Assembly (NCBI RefSeq): GCF_011764445.1
Contig: NZ_BLPG01000001.1
Coordinates: forward strand, 6,341,001-6,405,000
Reading direction: 5' to 3'
Length of the DNA stretch: 64,000 nucleotides
DNA from: Phytohabitans rumicis
GTDB lineage: Bacteria > Actinomycetota > Actinomycetes > Mycobacteriales > Micromonosporaceae
This document shows positions 46,835 to 54,743 of the stretch, piece by piece. A program made the position numbers and the translations under genes. Positions within the stretch are counted from its first letter, which is position 1. Every line of letters begins with the position of its first letter. A model generated the notes under the pieces. The model was not told the origin of the DNA. It saw nothing but the letters and a program-made list of their open reading frames with translations, and did no database searches.

Positions 46835-47775
46835 GGCGGCTCCTCGGGGCGCTGGCGGTGCTGGCGCTGGCCGGCTGCGCCCCCGAGCCCCCGGGCGACC
46901 TGCGCGCGGGGCACCTGGTCGTGGGCACCGGCAACACGACCGGCGTCTTCTACCAGGTCGGCGGCGCGTACGCCGACGTGATCACCGCGCACCTGTCCGG
47001 CTTCGAGGCGATCGTCGCGCCCACCGCCGGCTCCGCGGACAACCTGCTGCGCCTCGGCCAGGGCGACGTGGACATCGCGCTGACGTTCGCCGACGTGGCG
47101 GCGGACGCCGTACGCGGGCGCGGCACCTTCGCGGAGAGCCCGCGCCAGCTGCGCGCCCTCGCCGTGGTCTACCAGAACTACACCCACCTCGTGGTGCGCG
47201 CCGACGCCCGCATCAAGTCGCCGGCCGACCTGCGCGGCAAGCGGGTGTCCACGGGGACGGTCAACTCCGGCACCGAGTTCCTGGCGCTGCGCCTGCTGCG
47301 GGCCGCCGGCCTCGACCCGGACCGGGACATCAGGCGGGTCAGCCTGTCGCTGTCGGCCACCACCCGAGGGCTGGAGGACGGCACGATCGACGCGACCTTC
47401 TGGTCCGGCGGGCTGCCCACGGTGGGCATCACCGAGCTGGTCGGCTCGGGGGCCCGGGTCAGCTTCCTGCCGCTCGACGGGCTGCTCCCGGAGCTGGACC
47501 GGCTCTTCCCGGCCACGTACGCGGCGGGGTCCATCCCGGCCAGCGCGTACGGGCTGCCCGGTGACATACCTACCGTCTCCGTCGGCAACCTGGTCGTCGT
47601 CGACGCGGCGATGCCCGAGTCGCTGGCGCACGACCTCACCGCGCTGATCTTCGAGCACCGGGAGGAGTTGGTGGCGGGCCACCCGGAGTGGGGCTCGATG
47701 CTGCGGGACAACGCCGGGCGTACCGGGGTGGTGCCGCTGCATCCGGGCGCCCAACGGTTCTACCAGGGCGGATAA
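46831..47775 (+). CDS. TAXI-family TRAP solute-binding lipoprotein (second)
   Basis: 314 residues from GTG 46831. Lipobox LALAGC within the first 18 residues; VVGTGNTTGVFYQVGGAYADVI, APTAGSADNLLRL, KRVSTGTVNSGTEFLALRLL and DGTIDATFWSGGLPTVG parallel the first TAXI protein motif by motif, so the two are paralogues. There is no second permease gene, so this copy may share the permease or feed a signal to the adjacent kinase rather than transport. Confidence 0.92.
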   Translation: MRRLLGALAVLALAGCAPEPPGDLRAGHLVVGTGNTTGVFYQVGGAYADVITAHLSGFEAIVAPTAGSADNLLRLGQGDVDIALTFADVAADAVRGRGTFAESPRQLRALAVVYQNYTHLVVRADARIKSPADLRGKRVSTGTVNSGTEFLALRLLRAAGLDPDRDIRRVSLSLSATTRGLEDGTIDATFWSGGLPTVGITELVGSGARVSFLPLDGLLPELDRLFPATYAAGSIPASAYGLPGDIPTVSVGNLVVVDAAMPESLAHDLTALIFEHREELVAGHPEWGSMLRDNAGRTGVVPLHPGAQRFYQGG

Positions 47776-47792
47776 GCCGTACCCTGATATGG

Positions 47793-48812
47793 GTGTTTTT
47801 GATCCGTACTGCCGGTGTTGTCCTGTGTGCGGCGCTGGCGGCCTGTACGCCTTCCGCCCGGCCCGGCGCGTGGGTGGCTCCGGCGCCCTCGTCGCCGCCC
47901 GCGGACGTCACCCTTGCCTTCGCGGGCGACGTGCACTTCGCCGGCCGCACGGCGGCCCTACTGGACCGCCCGGAGACGGCCTTCGGGCCCATCGCCGCCA
48001 CGCTCGCCGCCGCCGACGTCGCGATGGTCAACCTGGAGACCGCCGTCACGACCCGCGGCACCCCTGAGCCGAAGGAGTTCCTCTTCCGGGCGCCGGCCAG
48101 CGCGTACGCCGCCGTGAAAGCCGCCGGCGTCGACGTCGTCTCGCTGGCCAACAACCACGCGCTCGACTACGGCCGCACCGGCCTCGCCGACACCGTGGCC
48201 GCGGCGCGGTCGGCCGGCGTACCCGCGGTAGGAGCAGGCGCGGACGCCGCGGCCGCCTACGCCGCCTGGACCACGACGGTACGCGGGACGACAATCGCGT
48301 TCCTGGGCTTCAGCCAGGTGGGTGAGCTGTGGGAGCGGTGGCGGGCGACCGAGGCGCGAGCCGGCATCGCGATGGCCCACGAGCGGGCGCGCGCGGTCGC
48401 CGCCGTCCGCACGGCGAGCGCCGGCGCCGACGTGGTCGTCGTGTACGTGCACTGGGGCCAGGAAGGCAACGACTGCCCGACGGCGCAGATGCGCGGCTTC
48501 GCCACCGCCATGGCCCGCGCCGGCGCCGACGTGGTGATCGGCACCCACGCCCACCTCCTGCTCGGCGACGGCTGGCTGGACCGGACCTACGTGCAGTACG
48601 GCCTGGGAAACTTCCTGTGGTGGCGGGACGACGCGTACAGCAACGACACGGGCGTGCTGCGCGTGACCCTGCGCGGCGGCACAGTGGCCGCCACCGAGCT
48701 CGTGCCGGCGGTCATCTCCCGCCGCACCGGCCAGCCGGCACTGCCCGCCGCGCGGGAGAGTGCCCGGATACAGAGTAAATACGTGGATCTACGGGGGTGT
48801 ACGGGTCTATGA
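47793..48812 (+). CDS. CapA-family (metallophosphatase-fold) lipoprotein
   Basis: 339 residues from GTG 47793, 17 bases after the TAXI gene. Lipobox LAACT near residue 18. Metal-site motifs: AFAGDVHFAG, MVNLETAV, VSLANNHALDYG, VYVHWGQEG and IGTHAHLL, then YGLGNFLWW, all CapA/PgsA family marks. Some relatives act in poly-gamma-glutamate capsule formation; others are uncharacterised phosphoesterases. It may belong to the transporter cluster or be independent. Confidence 0.9.
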   Translation: MFLIRTAGVVLCAALAACTPSARPGAWVAPAPSSPPADVTLAFAGDVHFAGRTAALLDRPETAFGPIAATLAAADVAMVNLETAVTTRGTPEPKEFLFRAPASAYAAVKAAGVDVVSLANNHALDYGRTGLADTVAAARSAGVPAVGAGADAAAAYAAWTTTVRGTTIAFLGFSQVGELWERWRATEARAGIAMAHERARAVAAVRTASAGADVVVVYVHWGQEGNDCPTAQMRGFATAMARAGADVVIGTHAHLLLGDGWLDRTYVQYGLGNFLWWRDDAYSNDTGVLRVTLRGGTVAATELVPAVISRRTGQPALPAARESARIQSKYVDLRGCTGL

Positions 48813-48926
48813 GGTGAAATGGGGCTTATGTCGCACGACGCGCCGGTGCGGGAACCGAGTTGGCAGTTGGTTCGGGACTGGGTTAAAGTTCTCATCCGTC
48901 GCCCGGAAACGTTGGTGGCAGGCAGT

Positions 48927-48999
48927 GCGGACGTAGCGCAGTTGGTAGCGCATCACCTTGCCAAGGTGAGGGTCGCGGGTTCGAGTCCCGTCGTCCGCT
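48927..48999 (+). tRNA. tRNA-Gly (GCC)
   Basis: Acceptor GCGGACG pairs with CGTCCGC; anticodon loop CTTGCCAAG gives GCC; T-arm GGGTTCGAGTCCC. CCA is not encoded. First of three tRNA genes in a row. Confidence 0.95.
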
Positions 49000-49037
49000 C
49001 GGAGTGAGGCCGCGACACAAGACGTCGGGGTCACCTC

Positions 49038-49108
49038 GGTGGAGTGGCCGAGAGGCGAGGCAACGGCCTGCAAAGCCGTGTACACGGGTTCAAATCCCGT
49101 CTCCACCT
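49038..49108 (+). tRNA. tRNA-Cys (GCA)
   Basis: Acceptor GGTGGAG pairs with CTCCACC; the anticodon loop CCTGCAAAG gives GCA; T-arm GGGTTCAAATCCC. CCA not encoded. 38 bases after tRNA-Gly. Confidence 0.95.
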
Positions 49109-49121
49109 CGGCACCATATAC

Positions 49122-49196
49122 GGGCGATTGGCGCAGTGGGAGCGCGCTTCCTTGACACGGAAGAGGTCACTGGTTCAAACCCAGTATCGCCCACCA
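49122..49196 (+). tRNA. tRNA-Val (GAC), CCA encoded
   Basis: Acceptor GGGCGAT pairs with ATCGCCC; the anticodon loop TTGACAC gives GAC; T-arm TGGTTCAAACCCA. The 3' end carries A-CCA in the DNA, unlike the other two tRNA genes. Confidence 0.95.
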
Positions 49197-49215
49197 TCTA
49201 TTTACGCAGGTCACG

Positions 49216-49255
49216 GGCTCGTTACCGATCTTGAGGTAGCGAGCCGTTTTGCTTT
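49216..49255 (+). terminator. Hairpin plus T-rich tail after tRNA-Val
   Basis: GGCTCGTTACC pairs with GGTAGCGAGCC (one G-T wobble) around GATCTTGA, followed by GTTTTGCTTTT. Terminates the tRNA transcript. Direct repeats GGGAGCA at 49269 and 49279 follow. Confidence 0.85.
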
Positions 49256-49301
49256 TAGCGCTTCCGCTGGGAGCAAAAGGGAGCAGAGATCATCTAGCTC
49301 C

Positions 49302-49522
49302 CGCAGGCGGGCCTGGCGCTGCTCGACGAGCTGGCCGACGAGCCGTTGCTGCGCGGCTACCATCCCTACCCCACCGCCCGGGGCGACCTGTTGCACCGCC
49401 TCGGCCGCCACGCCGAGGCCGCGTCCGCCTACCGCGAGGCGATCGACCTGGCCGGCACCGAGCCAGAACGCGCCCTGCTACGACGCCGGCTCGACATGAT
49501 CGAACGGCCCGGATCGCGATGA
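49302..49522 (+). pseudogene. C-terminal fragment of an ECF-type sigma factor
   Basis: In one frame: AGLALLDELADEPLLRGYHP, YPTARGDLLHRLGRHAEAAS, AYREAIDLAGTEPERALLRR, then stop at 49520-49522. This is the conserved C-terminal helical tail of large actinobacterial ECF sigma factors. An in-frame TAG at 49295 precedes it and no sigma core is present, so it is a remnant of about 72 residues. It sits directly downstream of the tRNA genes, as expected where an integration or deletion has replaced the rest. Confidence 0.75.
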
Positions 49523-49540
49523 CTCGCCCAATTGGGCCGC

Positions 49541-50179
49541 TCAGTCGCTGTCGGGAGTCGCGGTTGCCCAACGCGACGAACGGGGCGCGGTTCCGTTGTC
49601 CGCCTCATCGCGGCGATGAATCTCGATCAGTTCCTCGCGGTACCGATGATCCGCCGAAGGTATTTCATCGCGCACTTGAGCGCCGTTCTCCCACCACTGC
49701 GTCAGACCGCGTCCCAGCTGTTGGCCGGCACGTGTGTGCACGCAATGGGCGTAGTCCGGGACCTCGACCAGCGCCTCTCCGAGAGCGGCCTTCGTAGCGA
49801 CCCAACCGGCGTGCTCGGAACTGGTCCGGTCCTTGGGTGCGGAAGCGAGCAAACGAACGGCGTGGCACGCCATCATCCAGGCTCCATCCGGGCTGGCGTT
49901 GAAGTTGCGATGGAGTACGTCGATCAGAACAGGTCCCATGGGCAGACCCATGCCCACGTCTTCGACCGCGATGAGCCGTAGACGCATCCACAGGTGCTGG
50001 GCGACATCCGGCGAGGTTATGAACATCTCGTAGGCGGCGAGAACGGCGTTGTCGATGTGACCGCGCCTGATCTCCTTCTGGAGGACAGAGACGAGGTCGT
50101 CCACAGGAATGCCATGTGGCGAAACGATTTGTGAATAGGGGTCTTCGGTGAAGTGGCCGGGACCATAGAGACGTGGCAT
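49541..50179 (-). CDS. RarA/MgsA C-terminal-domain-like stand-alone protein
   Basis: 212 residues from ATG 50179 with GGAGGGAG upstream. VLQKEIRRGHIDNAVLAAYEM, LWMRLRLIAVEDVGMGLP and WMMACHAVRLLASAPKDRTS resemble the C-terminal (tetramerisation and clamp-loader-like) part of RarA/MgsA ATPases, which works at stalled replication forks, but no AAA ATPase domain is encoded. The C-terminal 60 residues are hydrophilic. It could be a partner or decoy of RarA, or an accessory-element protein. The assignment is by motif likeness and is moderate. Confidence 0.6.
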   Translation of the reverse strand: MPRLYGPGHFTEDPYSQIVSPHGIPVDDLVSVLQKEIRRGHIDNAVLAAYEMFITSPDVAQHLWMRLRLIAVEDVGMGLPMGPVLIDVLHRNFNASPDGAWMMACHAVRLLASAPKDRTSSEHAGWVATKAALGEALVEVPDYAHCVHTRAGQQLGRGLTQWWENGAQVRDEIPSADHRYREELIEIHRRDEADNGTAPRSSRWATATPDSD

Positions 50180-50286
50180 GATTTAGCGCTCCCTCCGCGT
50201 CGCAACGACAGACACGTCCGACACATGCGGAAGGGGTCTCTAGCACGTGCACCATAGCAAGAGTCCACGCCCGGCCGCGGACGAGA

Positions 50287-50457
50287 CCTGGGGCGTGTCT
50301 GGTGGATCTTTGTGGGGCTGCGGCGGGCCCAGACGACGACCAGCGGCACCGGTCGAAAGGCCGCATACAACACCGGTATGCGACCTTCCGCCCGGCACCA
50401 CCGGACGCCGCCTGGACCTCGCCTCGCACCCACAAGATCCACCAGACACGCCCCAGG
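50287..50457. repeat. 171-bp inverted-repeat element (MITE-like), no coding content
   Basis: Two arms of 81 bases (50287-50367 and 50377-50457). The outer 24 bases are identical when read from each end (start CCTGGGGCGTGTCTGGTGG); the inner parts match in about three quarters of positions, closing at CGCATA/TATGCG around a 9-base centre. It fills most of the gap 50180-50508, in which I see no gene. It could be a non-autonomous transposable element or a two-fold hairpin. Confidence 0.8.
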
Positions 50458-50508
50458 CGGTATGCCCGGGCCCCGTCCGCGGTGCCGAGGGGTCAGACCT
50501 GGCGACGG

Positions 50509-51318
50509 TCAGTAGCCGCGCGCGGCCAGCTCGAGCAGCGCCTTCTCGGCGAGCTCGTCGGCGGTGCCGTCCATCGTCTGACCGGCGATGATCTCGCGGT
50601 CGTATTCCCCCGGGAGCCACACGTTGGCTGGAGAGCCGTCGCCGACGTGCGTGTACTCCCACTGACCGTCCGCCCTGAGCCGCTGGTAGCCCGCGACGGT
50701 CCGGCCGTTGAACGTGCAGCTGTAGGCGTAGAAGTTGGGGTGCTCGCCGGGTAGGGACTCCTCGCAGTGCGGTTCCAACTGGCGCCGGAGCTCCTCCAGC
50801 GCTGCGCGGTAGTCGGCGTACCGCGTGTTCGGGTTGAGGACGCCGGTCTTCGCCTCGGCCACCAGCAGCGCCGAGTAGAGGGTGATCATGGCGCGTCCGA
50901 CGGCGTCCTTCGCCGCGTCCGACTCGACCAACGCGAGGTACTCCTTGGCCTGGTGCGCCGCCGGGTTGACGATTCCCAGGTACGTCGCGGCCGTGTGCGG
51001 GTACCGCAGGTAGTTGACGCTGGTCGTCGCGGTCGCCGTCTTCGCCCGGAGGTCGGCGACCGCCTGGGCGTCCAGCCGCGCCAACAGGTCCACCTTGACG
51101 TCGGTGATCGCGCCGATCGCCTCGAGGACCAGGGACGCGACCTCGTCCGGCGAGAGTCTGCCGTCGCCGCCCTTGTCCAGCAGGCTCCGGAGCAGGTCGA
51201 TCGTGACCCTTCCGTAGTCCTGGTCGGCGCTCGCCGGGCGGGCGGTGGCCGGCAGTACCACGGCCACCCCCAGGACGGCCGCCAGGATCAGCCGGAGCGG
51301 TCCAGTTCTTCTTTTCAC
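50509..51318 (-). CDS. Secreted protein with an EF-hand-like loop
   Basis: 269 residues from GTG 51318, after GAGAGGAG. Signal peptide (about 1-31, ending ARPASA). An EF-hand-type calcium loop at 48-59 (DKGGDGRLSPDE: Asp at 1 and 5, Gly at 6, Leu at 8, Glu at 12). A helical middle (VKVDLLARLDAQAVADLRAK in part) and a C-terminal part with two Cys (PHCEES, YSCTFNGRT), probably disulfide-bonded. It resembles the next gene (51399) in layout, so they look like distant paralogues. Function is unknown; possible calcium-dependent secreted factor. Confidence 0.8.
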   Translation of the reverse strand: MKRRTGPLRLILAAVLGVAVVLPATARPASADQDYGRVTIDLLRSLLDKGGDGRLSPDEVASLVLEAIGAITDVKVDLLARLDAQAVADLRAKTATATTSVNYLRYPHTAATYLGIVNPAAHQAKEYLALVESDAAKDAVGRAMITLYSALLVAEAKTGVLNPNTRYADYRAALEELRRQLEPHCEESLPGEHPNFYAYSCTFNGRTVAGYQRLRADGQWEYTHVGDGSPANVWLPGEYDREIIAGQTMDGTADELAEKALLELAARGY

Positions 51319-51356
51319 ATCCACTCCTCTCAAGAGCGATATCGACGTACGGGGTT

Positions 51357-51385
51357 GGGGGCTCCGGACGGCGTCCGGAGCCCCC
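51357..51385 (-). terminator. Hairpin terminator between the two secreted-protein genes
   Basis: GGGGGCTCCGGAC pairs perfectly with GTCCGGAGCCCCC around GGC. It lies 14 bases past the stop of the 51399 gene (minus strand), separating the two genes. Confidence 0.9.
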
Positions 51386-51398
51386 TTCGGGTGTCGCG

Positions 51399-52178
51399 TC
51401 AGACCTGCAGAGCGCGCAGTTGCGGAAGCGCGGCCATGGCCACGGCCCGGCTGGTGTTCCTGGTGGCGTCCGCGCTGACCTGGGCGCGGTCCAGCGGCGG
51501 CGTGACCAGCCGGGCGAGGTAGTACAGCTCGGAGCCGAAGGCCGAGTCGCCGTTGTACGCGACGCACGTGTACTGGATCTCGACGGTCACGAGGCGTCCC
51601 CTGTCGTCGTACTCGCGGAGGACGTTCTCGGTGCAGGTCGGCGCGAGCTTCACGACCACCGCCTCGTACCCGCGGATGAGCTGGGCCAGCAGGTCGGTGG
51701 CCGGGAAGCCCATCTTCCGGAAGCCGACCATCGCGATCGCGAAGATCTGGCCCATCAGCTTGCCGATACGGTCGGCCTCCGCCTTGTTCGCGACGGCGTC
51801 GAAGTACGCCGTAGACCGGCTGGCGCACTCCACCGCGTTCAACGCGAACACCGACAGCGTGAAGTCGTCCATCAGGTCGATCTGGTTGACGAGCGTCGTC
51901 GCGGCCTCGGTGCACGCCCGTACGTCCGCGCTGGCGATCCTGTCGATCTCGGTGATGATCGCGTCCCGCGAGGCGTTGATCGCCGCGATGATCTCCTGCT
52001 TGGCACGCTCCAGGTCGCTGCCGCCTCCCCCGCTATTCGAGAAGAGGTACGAGGCGACCGCGACGGCGATCTGTGTCCACGGGACAGCGGCCGCCGCTGG
52101 CGCCGGCCGTACGGTCACGCCCGCCGCCACCACCAGCGACATCGTCGCGGCGACGAGACCCTTACGCAGTCTTCTCAC
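51399..52178 (-). CDS. Secreted helical protein, distant paralogue of the 50509 gene
   Basis: 259 residues from GTG 52178, with GGGAGGG upstream. Signal peptide (ending APAAAAV). Then Gly-rich SNSGGGGSD, long amphipathic helices (ERAKQEIIAAINASRDAIIT), Cys pairs (DVRACTEA, VECASRS, APTCTEN, YTCVAYNG). The helix order, the late C-x-E motif and Y-x-C/NG segment parallel the neighbouring secreted protein; no EF-hand here. No family is recognised. It is divergent from the secreted/regulator pair at 52461. Confidence 0.78.
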   Translation of the reverse strand: MRRLRKGLVAATMSLVVAAGVTVRPAPAAAAVPWTQIAVAVASYLFSNSGGGGSDLERAKQEIIAAINASRDAIITEIDRIASADVRACTEAATTLVNQIDLMDDFTLSVFALNAVECASRSTAYFDAVANKAEADRIGKLMGQIFAIAMVGFRKMGFPATDLLAQLIRGYEAVVVKLAPTCTENVLREYDDRGRLVTVEIQYTCVAYNGDSAFGSELYYLARLVTPPLDRAQVSADATRNTSRAVAMAALPQLRALQV

Positions 52179-52348
52179 ATGCACCCTCCCGGAGTCGGTA
52201 CCGATCCATCGGCAGGTGTGATGCTCTGATCGAGGCTCGCGGATGGTCAACGGAAACCGCGTCACGCGTCGCCGGCCGGCGGTATTTCGCGCAATCACGT
52301 GGCGGGTGGCCCGCGCGATCACGCAACCCGCGGCCGGGCCGGGGGCCG

Positions 52349-52364
52349 CTGCGTAAATACGCAG
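52349..52364. promoter_or_regulatory. 16-bp palindrome CTGCGTA-AA-TACGCAG
   Basis: Perfect 7-bp arms around AA in the 282-base gap between divergent secreted-protein genes. Candidate operator, perhaps for the two-HTH regulator encoded at 52994. Confidence 0.45.
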
Positions 52365-52385
52365 CCTTGGACACGAATCGGCAAC

Positions 52386-52395
52386 GTCACGTGAC
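52386..52395. promoter_or_regulatory. 10-bp palindrome GTCACGTGAC
   Basis: A perfect palindrome 22 bases past the previous one in the same divergent gap. Short enough to arise by chance, so it is listed as a candidate only. Confidence 0.25.
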
Positions 52396-52460
52396 TGCGT
52401 CGCCGACGCTTGGTTGCATGATGACGCAGTTGACCATGCGGGTACTGGGGAGGCGACGCG

Positions 52461-52997
52461 ATGGCTGGTTACCGCCGCGCCGGATTGGCGGTGCTCGGGG
52501 CGATCGCGCTCGTCCTCGCGTTCGCCGCGCCGGCCTCGGCCGACGGGGTGCCGCCGGATTGGTCACCGGCCCCCTGCGCCACCGGGGCGATCACCGAGGT
52601 CCGCCACGACGTGGACGGGCTCGACAATCCGACGCTCTGGATATCCGGTTGGATCCAGCCGTGCGCCGGCAACGAGCTCACCGACGGGTTCGCCATCGTC
52701 CGGTACTACCCTGAGCGCGGCATCCGCAGCCGGCTCGTGCCGTACGAGACCGTGTCCTCGCCGACGTCGTTCACCTTCCATATCGACGGTCTTCGCCGCG
52801 TCCTGATGCCCACCATGACGGCGCTCTGCGTCGCGTACGCCTACGACGGCCGGGCGGCGTGTATCGGCGTCGACGTCGGCGGCCCGGGGGAGCAGCCGGT
52901 CGTCGGACCCATTTCCACCGGGGATCCACGATTCCTGGTCGGGGTGAGACGGGAATCGGTGGACTCCGAGGGCCCGACCTGCGGGACCTGCCTGTGA
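52461..52997 (+). CDS. Secreted protein of unknown family, 178 aa
   Basis: Starts at ATG 52461 with GGGGAGG upstream. Signal peptide (about 1-27, ending APASA), then a beta-rich body with Cys residues at APCATG, QPCAGN, ALCVAY, AACIGV and GPTCGTC that may form disulfides. TLWISGWIQPC and SPTSFTFHID look like Ig-like strands. No family recognised. The stop overlaps the regulator's start (GTGA), so the two are coupled. Confidence 0.75.
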   Translation: MAGYRRAGLAVLGAIALVLAFAAPASADGVPPDWSPAPCATGAITEVRHDVDGLDNPTLWISGWIQPCAGNELTDGFAIVRYYPERGIRSRLVPYETVSSPTSFTFHIDGLRRVLMPTMTALCVAYAYDGRAACIGVDVGGPGEQPVVGPISTGDPRFLVGVRRESVDSEGPTCGTCL

Positions 52998-53983
52998 CAG
53001 CGCACGCTGCACCGGCGGTCTCGGTGATCGGGCGCGGCCCCTCGCCGGATGCCGACCTGGTCAACCGCCGGCTCGCCACGCTCAGCCGGGCCACCGCCGG
53101 TGAGCTCTCCCGCGAGTTGGGCATGCCGCGCCGCCGGGTCGACCAGGCCGTCGACCGGCTGGCCGCCCTCGGGTTGGCCACGCCCCGCCGGTTCGCCGGC
53201 GAGCGGGGCGTCTTCTGGGTGTCCCGCTCGCCCAAGGAGGCGGCTCAGGCCACGGGTGAGGCGCGCCGGGAGACCCCGGCGGCGGCCGGCGAGCCCGTAC
53301 CGGAGGTGGTCGCGCACGCGACCGACCTCGGCGAGGGGCTGCGGCACCTACGGACGCGGGCGGCGAGCCGCGCCCGGTTGGTCGAGCTCGTCGCGCTCGC
53401 CCGCCACGAGCATCTGGCCATGAATCCGGAGCCACGGTTCGACGCCGAGGCGGCGCGGCCGGCCGTCGCCATGGACCGCGCGCTCCTCGACCGCGGGGTC
53501 TCGATGCGGGTGCTCGGCGTCCAGCCGACCACACCGGATCCGATGTCGCCGTTCGGGCGCCCCTCAACCGACCCTCGACCGGCGTACCGGGAGATGGCGG
53601 CCGTGCCGATGAAGCTCTTCGTGGTGGACCGCAAGGTCGCGCTCTTCCCGGTGGCGCCGACCGACGTCAGCCGCGGTTACCTGGAGGTCACGCAGCCGTC
53701 GGTGGTGGCCGCGCTCGTGGAGCACTTCGAGCGGCACTGGGCGGCCGGCCACACCGCGCCGGTGCATCCCCGCATCGAGCTCACCCCACGCGAGCACGCC
53801 CTCACCGCGCTGCTGGCCCGCGGGCACACCGATGCCTCGGCGGCCCGTGAGCTGCGGATCAGCATGCGCACCGTGACCACGGTCATCCGTTCCCTGATGG
53901 ACCGGCTCGGCGTGGAAAACCGGTTTCAGCTCGGCCTGGCCCTTGGCGTACGGCGCCTGGTCGCCCCTCCCCACACCCAATGA
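52994..53983 (+). CDS. Transcription regulator with N-terminal winged HTH and C-terminal LuxR HTH
   Basis: 329 residues from GTG 52994. N-terminal RATAGELSRELGMPRRRVDQAVDRL is a TrmB/MarR-like winged HTH; a middle domain of unknown ligand follows (RLVELVALARHEHLAMN, VPMKLFVVDRKVALFPV), then the LuxR HTH LTPREHALTALLARGHTDAS...ISMRTVTTVIRSLMDRLG. This layout (TrmB-like plus LuxR) is typical of actinomycete regulators near specialised or secreted functions. Coupled to the secreted protein gene; it may control the secreted cluster around it. Confidence 0.85.
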   Translation: MTAHAAPAVSVIGRGPSPDADLVNRRLATLSRATAGELSRELGMPRRRVDQAVDRLAALGLATPRRFAGERGVFWVSRSPKEAAQATGEARRETPAAAGEPVPEVVAHATDLGEGLRHLRTRAASRARLVELVALARHEHLAMNPEPRFDAEAARPAVAMDRALLDRGVSMRVLGVQPTTPDPMSPFGRPSTDPRPAYREMAAVPMKLFVVDRKVALFPVAPTDVSRGYLEVTQPSVVAALVEHFERHWAAGHTAPVHPRIELTPREHALTALLARGHTDASAARELRISMRTVTTVIRSLMDRLGVENRFQLGLALGVRRLVAPPHTQ

Positions 53984-53989
53984 CGGCGG

Positions 53990-54700
53990 TCACGGAGTTC
54001 GGGCGAGGCGGGCGAGCAGCGCGGGGTCGTCGGTGCAGATCCCGTCCACGCGCAGCCGCAGCAGGTGGGCGAGTACCTGCGGCCGTTCCTCGTGCCAGGT
54101 GATCACACCGAGGCTGTGCGTGCGTACGGCGGCGAGCCAGGGGTCGTCGATCAGCTTGTCTGGCCGCGGCTGGTCCTCCCAGCACGGGTGGACGAACGCC
54201 GCATCGGCCTCGCGCGCCAGCGCGACCGGGTCCTGCGATACCGAACGGAACAGTACCGACCGGGGTACCCGTGGCGCGCTCGTGGCGCACAGGCGCAGCA
54301 GTGTCGGGTCGGCCGAGGCGAGGATGGCGCGCGTGGACATGTCCTCGGCGGCCAGCAGCGCCGCGAGGTCGTCCGCCGTGGCCGGGGTGAGGTCCTTGAT
54401 GTCGAGATAAACCCCGAGTCCGGCGTGTCGGGCGGCGCGGATGACCAGCGCCGCGGGCGGGGCGGCGGGCGGGGGTTGGGGATCGTGATGCACCACCAGA
54501 GCCCCCTCGGCGCCGACCCGCACGTCGACCTCGACCAGATGGCATCCCCAGGCGGCGATGCGGGCGAGGTGCTCGGGCCGGTAGTCGTCGGCTCCGCCGT
54601 TGCCGCCACGGTGGGCGATCTGCAGTACCTCATCGGCGCCGCGCACGGCGGTCGGCCCCAGTGGTGGCAACCGCCGGTCGGACCATCGTCCGGAGGTCAT
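53990..54700 (-). CDS. Glycerophosphodiester phosphodiesterase
   Basis: 236 residues. LQIAHRGGN (catalytic His-Arg), CHLVEVDVR (metal Glu and Asp), VVHHDP (second His) and the C-terminal DGICTDDP are GDPD marks. No signal peptide. It hydrolyses glycerophosphodiesters to glycerol 3-phosphate and an alcohol in phospholipid turnover. The N-terminus could start earlier; ATG 54700 fits the spacing. Divergent from the toroid gene by 43 bases. Confidence 0.9.
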   Translation of the reverse strand: MTSGRWSDRRLPPLGPTAVRGADEVLQIAHRGGNGGADDYRPEHLARIAAWGCHLVEVDVRVGAEGALVVHHDPQPPPAAPPAALVIRAARHAGLGVYLDIKDLTPATADDLAALLAAEDMSTRAILASADPTLLRLCATSAPRVPRSVLFRSVSQDPVALAREADAAFVHPCWEDQPRPDKLIDDPWLAAVRTHSLGVITWHEERPQVLAHLLRLRVDGICTDDPALLARLARTP

Positions 54701-54743
54701 AGCGTTCCTTCCGCTCGTCGGGTTCTGCCCCTACCGTATCGAT

